11,192 bases of DNA from Bacteroidales bacterium (GTDB taxonomy: Bacteria; Bacteroidota; Bacteroidia; Bacteroidales; UBA932). Location: positions 1-11,192 of the forward strand of contig JAAZCF010000272.1 in NCBI GenBank assembly GCA_012513425.1, written 5' to 3'. Under the pieces are notes generated by a model. It had not been told where the DNA came from and ran no database searches. It was given only the letters and a program-made list of their open reading frames with translations. Of this stretch, positions 6,554-11,192 are shown piece by piece (the first letter of the stretch is position 1; every line of letters begins with the position of its first letter). Position numbers and translations under genes: made by a program.

Positions 6554-7395
6554 TGAAGCGTCTTTCTGCGATATTGATTGTGGCACTGATGCTTGCATCA
6601 TGCTCTCTTTTTCAATCTAAGAGTGATATCTTAGTGAAAATAGGGAAAGATGTGCTATATAAGCAGGATGTATATAAGCTCATTCCGGAAGGATCGTCAG
6701 CTCATGATAGTGCCATTATGGTAGATCAATATGTGCAGAGTTGGGCTCTTCCTCGCTTAAAAACATTGAAAGCGCAAGAGCAATTAACACTGGAAGAGAG
6801 GGATATTACAAAAGAAATTGAAGATTTTCGCAACAATCTCATAAGTTTCCGTTATGAGAAAATGTATATGGAAAGTCGAATAGATACTATAGTAAGTCGC
6901 GATCAGATGGAAGATTATTATAATAATCATCAACAGAGCTTTATATATGACTATTCGGTTGTTAAAGCCAGATTAATTACGATTGGCTCGAGATCTCCAT
7001 ATTACTCCAACATAAAGGAATTATATCAGACCACTAATCCTGATGAACTATCTCAATTGCATGATTTGTGTCAATCCTATGCTGAAAAATATGAAGATTA
7101 TTCACAATCTTGGGTTTCTATGCTACAAGTAGCTAGAGATTTGGGAATGATGATGTCTGAATTAGAAGATATGTTATCTCAAAATAAGAGTTTTATAATT
7201 GAAGGAGAACAGAAAAACATTTTAGTTTTTTTTTATGAAATTTATCCACCAAATACTCTTACACCCTTTGATTATAATGAAAAGAAAATACAAGAAGCCA
7301 TTATTAGTAAAAGAAAGCAAGAGATACTTGCAAAATTGGAACAAGACTTGCTTAATGAGGCTCTTGAAAACAATAAAATGAAAAGATATGATTAA
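6553..7395 (+). CDS. SurA-like periplasmic lipoprotein with degenerate parvulin region
   Basis: A 280-residue exported protein. Residues 1-17 form a lipoprotein signal with two early positive residues, a hydrophobic core and the lipobox LAS-Cys17. No acidic pair follows the Cys, so the Bacteroidota surface-export signal is absent and it probably faces the periplasm (inference). Residues about 26-115 resemble the SurA N-terminal region: ILVKIGKDVLYKQDVYKLIP, then helices. Residues 136-232 begin VVKARLITIG and end ILVFFYEIYPP, which look like the outer strands of a parvulin fold, but the His-Ile-Leu, Gly-Gly and Gly-Phe-His landmarks are missing, so prolyl isomerase activity is unlikely. A charged C-terminal helix (243-272) ends it. 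The start overlaps the guaB stop by one base and the stop overlaps surA by 8 bases. A chaperone role in outer-membrane protein biogenesis is inferred from fold and context. Confidence 0.83.
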   Translation: MKRLSAILIVALMLASCSLFQSKSDILVKIGKDVLYKQDVYKLIPEGSSAHDSAIMVDQYVQSWALPRLKTLKAQEQLTLEERDITKEIEDFRNNLISFRYEKMYMESRIDTIVSRDQMEDYYNNHQQSFIYDYSVVKARLITIGSRSPYYSNIKELYQTTNPDELSQLHDLCQSYAEKYEDYSQSWVSMLQVARDLGMMMSELEDMLSQNKSFIIEGEQKNILVFFYEIYPPNTLTPFDYNEKKIQEAIISKRKQEILAKLEQDLLNEALENNKMKRYD

Positions 7396-8749
7396 GCGTT
7401 TTTTTGCACTTTCAGCAGCAACATTGATTACTAGCTTTGCCTTGTCCGCACAACAATATAATGATGGTTTAATTGAAAAAACGATTGCACTAATAGGTAA
7501 TGATGCTGTTATGTTGTCAGACATAGAATCAGAAGTTCAGATGATGCGAGCTAATGGGTTGGTTGCAGATCGCAATGCCAGATGCGATTTATTTGAAGAA
7601 ATATTAATAAATAAACTCTTTCTAACACAAGCGCGCTTGGACTCATTGATGGTTACACCTCCTGAGATTCAAGATAACTTGACACAGCGCATAGCCAGCA
7701 TTACTACCCAATTGGGTGGAGAGAAAGCAATGGAGGAGTATTTCAACAAGAGTCGTTATGATTTGGAAAACCTCTGGAGAATACAAATTGAAGAGCAGCT
7801 TTTGACTCAAAAAATGCAGCAAGATGTGATTTCCAAGATTCCTAAGTTGACACCAAGAGATATAAAAAAGTTTGCAGAAGAAACAGATCCACAAGAATTG
7901 CCTATAATTCCGGATCAATATAAACTTAGTCAAATTGTAGTCTATCCAGATAAAGACTCTGCTGCTACTATCGTAAAAGAAAAGCTTTTGGAAATTCGCG
8001 AAAGGATAGTAAATGGTGAAAGATTTTCTTCTCTTGCTCGCCTTTATTCTCAAGATCCGGGAAGTGCCATTAGGGGTGGAGAACTTGGAATGGCAAACAA
8101 AACTATTTACTGGCCCGCTTTTTCAAATGCAGCTATGGCATTAAAAATTAACCAAGTGTCTCCAATCATTGAAACTCCCGACGGCTTCCACATTATCCAA
8201 ATGATTGAGAAAGAGGGAGATATGTTTAATGCTCGTCATATTTTGATAAAACCAGAATATACTTCTAACGATAGAATTAAATCATTCGCAAGGCTTGATA
8301 GTGTAAAAACACTTATTGTTGATGATAGTGTCATGACTTTTGAGCAAGCAGCTTGGGCAATTTCAGAAGACTTCAAAACACGCACAAATGGTGGAGTAAT
8401 GGTTGATGAAAACACAGGCTCTGCTGTGTTTGAAAAAGACCAACTAAAACCCAATGATTATAATATCTTGAAAGATATGAAAGTTGGTGAAATTTCAGAT
8501 CCATTTGAATCCGTTGACAACGAAGGAAGAGGTAATACAATATACAAAATTATCAAGTTGGATGAAATTATCCCTTCTCACGTTGCAAGCTATGAGACGG
8601 ACTATAATTCACTCGTAGATATGGCCAATAACAAGAATGCTAACACTGCTATTGATAAATTTATCGCAGAGAAGCAAAAATCCACTTATATCGTGATAGA
8701 TCCACTTTTTTCTACATGTGAATTCTCCAGAGATGGTTGGATTAAATAG
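7388..8749 (+). CDS. surA: SurA-family periplasmic chaperone / peptidyl-prolyl isomerase
   Basis: A 453-residue secreted protein with the SurA layout. Residues 1-21 are a signal peptide (MIKRFF, hydrophobic core, cleavage probably after ALSA). The chaperone core at about 27-165 starts IEKTIALIGNDAVMLSDIE, typical of SurA. Two parvulin domains follow, at about 176-274 and 280-392, then a C-terminal helix and strand. In the family the protein escorts unfolded outer-membrane proteins across the periplasm. Domain 1 keeps GGELGM (230-235) and GFHII (266-270) but has SQIVV where parvulins have HIL. Domain 2 keeps ARHILI (282-287) but lacks the C-terminal Gly-aromatic-His block, reading GNTIYKI. Catalysis may therefore be weak or absent. 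The ATG overlaps the preceding gene by 8 bases, and the next gene starts 3 bases after the TAG stop. E. coli SurA is 428 residues. Confidence 0.92.
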   Translation: MIKRFFALSAATLITSFALSAQQYNDGLIEKTIALIGNDAVMLSDIESEVQMMRANGLVADRNARCDLFEEILINKLFLTQARLDSLMVTPPEIQDNLTQRIASITTQLGGEKAMEEYFNKSRYDLENLWRIQIEEQLLTQKMQQDVISKIPKLTPRDIKKFAEETDPQELPIIPDQYKLSQIVVYPDKDSAATIVKEKLLEIRERIVNGERFSSLARLYSQDPGSAIRGGELGMANKTIYWPAFSNAAMALKINQVSPIIETPDGFHIIQMIEKEGDMFNARHILIKPEYTSNDRIKSFARLDSVKTLIVDDSVMTFEQAAWAISEDFKTRTNGGVMVDENTGSAVFEKDQLKPNDYNILKDMKVGEISDPFESVDNEGRGNTIYKIIKLDEIIPSHVASYETDYNSLVDMANNKNANTAIDKFIAEKQKSTYIVIDPLFSTCEFSRDGWIK

Positions 8750-8752
8750 ATT

Positions 8753-11192
8753 ATGCTCCGAAAGGCCGTTATTTCGCTATTTTTACTTCTTGCCTGCCTA
8801 GTTCCTTTGCGGGCACAAAGCCAATCAGCTCCTGTGGCTTCTGATAGTGTTATATCTTTGCTGAATGCAGAGTGGGCCAAGTTGACACAAGTTAATTATA
8901 GAGACTTCAGGTTGGTCAAAGGACCAGCAGTTTTTTTCCATAATGGAGCTTACCTCTTTTGTGATTCTGCAGCCTGGGATATTAAAGCGGAAATTATTAA
9001 AGCATATAGAAATGTGCGAATCACTCAAGATAAAACAGTGTTGCGTAGTGACAGTCTTACATATTTTATCAGTGAAAACCTTGCTCAATTTCGTGGCCCC
9101 TTAGTGGATGTTTTTGACAATGAGGGAGACACCCTGAGAACAAATAATCTGGACTATAATACCAAAGATAGTATTGCTGTGTTTCGAAATGGTGGTGCCA
9201 TGAAAGATAAAGATGGCAATATCATTGAAGGACGTAATGGTACATACTCCAGCTCATCCAAAGTTTTCACTTTTGAGGACGATGTTCAACTATTTACCGA
9301 TTCTATTTTCATCAAGAGTAGTAAAATGGATTATGTAACTGAAGAAAACAAAGCTTATTTCCGAGACCGCACATACTTATGGAGAGAAGATGCCTTTATG
9401 AAAGCATTGGCAGGATGGTATGATACAGAGAATGATGTTGTCAACTTTAATAAAGAAGTCTATATGAATACCCCGGATTACGAAATGTGGGCTGGTGATT
9501 TAAATTACTATAGAACTGATAATAGGGTTGAGGCATATGACAATGTGGAGATGCTTGACACCCTGAGAGAAACGGCATTTGTGGCACATAAGGCTATTGT
9601 TTCAATAGACTCTCTCAATAATGATCACATGGTCTTTACTAATCAGCCGTCCATAATTTATTATGGAGAGAATGAGAATAATGTTAAAGACACTTTGTTT
9701 TTAACTGCTGACAGTTTAGTGTTATACACGGTAAGACGTTGTGACATAACAGAAGAAGAACTGACAGAAAGAGAGAAAAATAGAGATGACATATTAGTTG
9801 ATGCCATTGAAGAAGCAGAAAAGAAAGCAGCTGAATTAAGGCAAAAAGCCTATGAGGAGGTAATGGCAAAACGCCCAGAAAATATTGCGAAACAGACAAA
9901 GTTGAAAAATGATGCTCAGAAAAAGGTTGATAGTTTGGCGGCCTTGGGCCTTGCTGCTCCGGATTCATTATATACTTTACTTGGTTTGGACCCTGCCGCA
10001 GAGAAGAGTTTGCTGCCTCCTCCTTCACAGAGTGAGGCTTTAGAAGATGAAGTCTCGAAAGATAGTATCTCTGCTGCCGGCACAGAGCAAATTTCAGATT
10101 TAGAGCCTGTATCCGAACCTGAATCTCTTTCAGGTGATAAAAAAGAATCAGCTGAAACTGCATCGGAAGAAAATATGTCAAAACCTCAAAGTGCTGTCGT
10201 ACAAGACTCCACTGCAGCAATACCGGTAGTTGATACAACAAAAATAAGGTTTATAGAAGGCTATCGAAATGTAAAAATGTATAGAACCGATATGCAGGCA
10301 TTATGCGATTCATTAGCCTATAGTGACTTGGACTCTTTGGCCAGAATGTATGTAGAGCCTGTGCTATGGCACAAAATTTCTAGCCAATTGACAAGTGATG
10401 TGATGATACTGATGATGAAGAATGGCCAGTTGAACAGGGGTAGTATGCAGCAAAATGCAATGATAATTACTCAAGAAGATTCGGTACATTATGATCAGAT
10501 AAAAAGTACTGAGATGCTGGGCCATTTCAGAAATAATGAGTTATTTAGATACGATGTTCTTGGTGGAGTGAATGCTATGTTTTACCTCAAAGAGGACGCT
10601 GCAATTACTACAGTAAACATTAAAGAGTCCCAATTTATGACTGTGGCTCTAAAAGATGGAGTTGCCCAGAGGATGAAATATTATGAGCAGACAAAAAGTG
10701 ACGCTTATCCAATCATAAATCTTGAAAAAGAAAACCAAAAGATAAAGGGCTTTGTTTGGAGAGATGATCAAAGACCAAAAGATAGATTTTACATTACCGA
10801 TAGAACTCTCTATTCGTCAGAAAGACAGTTATATGAAGGCCTTGAGATGCCTCAATATCAATTTGTTAATAAATATTTTGATGGTTATATGAGTAAAGTA
10901 TATTTGGCTCTCGTTAAGAAAGAAGAAGAAAAACTTCAGAACAAGCTTCGACAGGATTCTACTTTTTGTACTTCTTTCGAGAAATTGTGTACGCAAAGTG
11001 ATTCTCTATTTTTTAAACTATTGTCTGATGAGTTGGATTCTCTTTTTGTTCAAAACTTAGCATTTGTCAAACAAGAAAAATTCCGTTTTAATACCCCCGG
11101 GAATATTTCAACTCCTTCAAATTGTACTCAGAAAGTCGAGGCATTGGATGAAAATGAAATAGTGATTGATAATTCTGAGGATAGCACAACAA
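8753..11192 (+). CDS. OstA/LptA-like exported protein, 3' end outside window
   Basis: The frame is open from the ATG at 8753 to the right edge: 813 codons without a stop. Residues 1-21 are a signal peptide (MLRKAVISLFLLLACLVPLRA, cleavage likely before Gln22). Cys15 gives a weaker lipobox-like alternative. Residues about 45-330 consist of repeating short strands such as AIIKAYRN-type, RTNNLDYNTKDSIAVFRNGG and NKAYFRDRTYLWRED, the pattern of OstA/LptA beta-jelly-roll repeats, which carry lipopolysaccharide from inner to outer membrane. Residues 333-400 are a charged Glu/Lys/Ala-rich likely coiled coil. Residues 402-498 are a Ser/Pro/Glu-rich, probably disordered linker. A second beta-rich region (about 499-700) contains FIEGYRNVKMYRTDMQALCD and GGVNAMFYLKED. 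A helical tail then begins. It starts 3 bases after surA. From memory, Bacteroidota proteins of the OstA_2 type fit best; the exact role is inferred. Confidence 0.85.
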   Translation, partial: MLRKAVISLFLLLACLVPLRAQSQSAPVASDSVISLLNAEWAKLTQVNYRDFRLVKGPAVFFHNGAYLFCDSAAWDIKAEIIKAYRNVRITQDKTVLRSDSLTYFISENLAQFRGPLVDVFDNEGDTLRTNNLDYNTKDSIAVFRNGGAMKDKDGNIIEGRNGTYSSSSKVFTFEDDVQLFTDSIFIKSSKMDYVTEENKAYFRDRTYLWREDAFMKALAGWYDTENDVVNFNKEVYMNTPDYEMWAGDLNYYRTDNRVEAYDNVEMLDTLRETAFVAHKAIVSIDSLNNDHMVFTNQPSIIYYGENENNVKDTLFLTADSLVLYTVRRCDITEEELTEREKNRDDILVDAIEEAEKKAAELRQKAYEEVMAKRPENIAKQTKLKNDAQKKVDSLAALGLAAPDSLYTLLGLDPAAEKSLLPPPSQSEALEDEVSKDSISAAGTEQISDLEPVSEPESLSGDKKESAETASEENMSKPQSAVVQDSTAAIPVVDTTKIRFIEGYRNVKMYRTDMQALCDSLAYSDLDSLARMYVEPVLWHKISSQLTSDVMILMMKNGQLNRGSMQQNAMIITQEDSVHYDQIKSTEMLGHFRNNELFRYDVLGGVNAMFYLKEDAAITTVNIKESQFMTVALKDGVAQRMKYYEQTKSDAYPIINLEKENQKIKGFVWRDDQRPKDRFYITDRTLYSSERQLYEGLEMPQYQFVNKYFDGYMSKVYLALVKKEEEKLQNKLRQDSTFCTSFEKLCTQSDSLFFKLLSDELDSLFVQNLAFVKQEKFRFNTPGNISTPSNCTQKVEALDENEIVIDNSEDSTT

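Noticed and set aside
7226..7234. Run of nine T residues within the SurA-like lipoprotein gene, a possible slippage or phase-variation tract
   Set aside because: The frame continues normally through the run (VFFYE) to a stop that overlaps surA as expected, and chance T-runs are common in AT-rich DNA. Read data showing length variation would be needed.
8795..8797. Cys15 of the OstA-like protein as a lipoprotein cleavage site
   Set aside because: The residues after it (LVPLRA) continue the hydrophobic core, and a normal signal peptidase site (RA before Gln22) follows. Lipidation remains possible but is the weaker reading.
9684..10241. A 185-codon open frame on the minus strand opposite the OstA-like gene
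   Set aside because: It lies wholly inside a longer plus-strand gene with signal peptide and family pattern. Its product is a Leu/Gln/His-rich sequence of the kind produced by reading a Glu/Lys/Ser-rich coding region backwards.

Overview
The window looks like chromosomal housekeeping DNA from a member of the Bacteroidota, most likely order Bacteroidales. Three things point there. The promoter-like sites before trmH, glyA and guaB match the TAnnTTTG element read by the Bacteroidota primary sigma factor, and the starts lack a clear Shine-Dalgarno. An rnf cluster ends in rnfE-rnfA. The order guaB, SurA-like lipoprotein, surA, OstA/LptA-like gene is, from memory, typical of Bacteroidales. The sequence is moderately AT-rich and coding is dense: no gene-free stretch exceeds 90 bases. 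I see no tRNA, rRNA, CRISPR array, insertion sequence or phage gene.

Layout. (1) Positions 1-1133 hold the 3' end of an Rnf operon: rnfE, cut by the window edge, then rnfA. These are two membrane subunits of the ion-pumping ferredoxin:NAD+ oxidoreductase. (2) A perfect 11-bp hairpin at 1163-1190 separates this operon from a converging SpoU/TrmH-family RNA methyltransferase gene (1218-1748, minus strand). (3) A 71-bp gap carries two overlapping, divergent promoter-like sites. From it glyA (serine hydroxymethyltransferase) starts on the plus strand, followed by an uncharacterised 106-residue protein and a LemA-family membrane protein. This transcript probably stops at a terminator at 4063-4091. 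(4) A YhcC-type radical SAM protein follows. (5) A second transcription unit starts at a good promoter overlapping the end of the radical SAM gene: guaB (IMP dehydrogenase), a SurA-like lipoprotein, SurA, and a very large OstA/LptA-like exported protein that runs off the right edge (at least 813 codons).

Functional themes. The left part concerns energy conservation at the inner membrane. The centre holds one-carbon metabolism (GlyA) and RNA modification. The right part joins purine synthesis (GuaB) to three envelope-biogenesis proteins through overlapping or nearly touching reading frames: two periplasmic chaperone-like proteins and one LPS-transport-like protein. Co-transcription is likely.

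I did not find a clear new defence or mobile system. The points most worth a second look are the complementary loss of conserved residues in the two SurA parvulin domains, a Gly-to-Val change beside the IMP dehydrogenase catalytic loop, the long helical/disordered insert in the OstA-like protein, the overlapping divergent promoters, and the unknown 106-residue protein.
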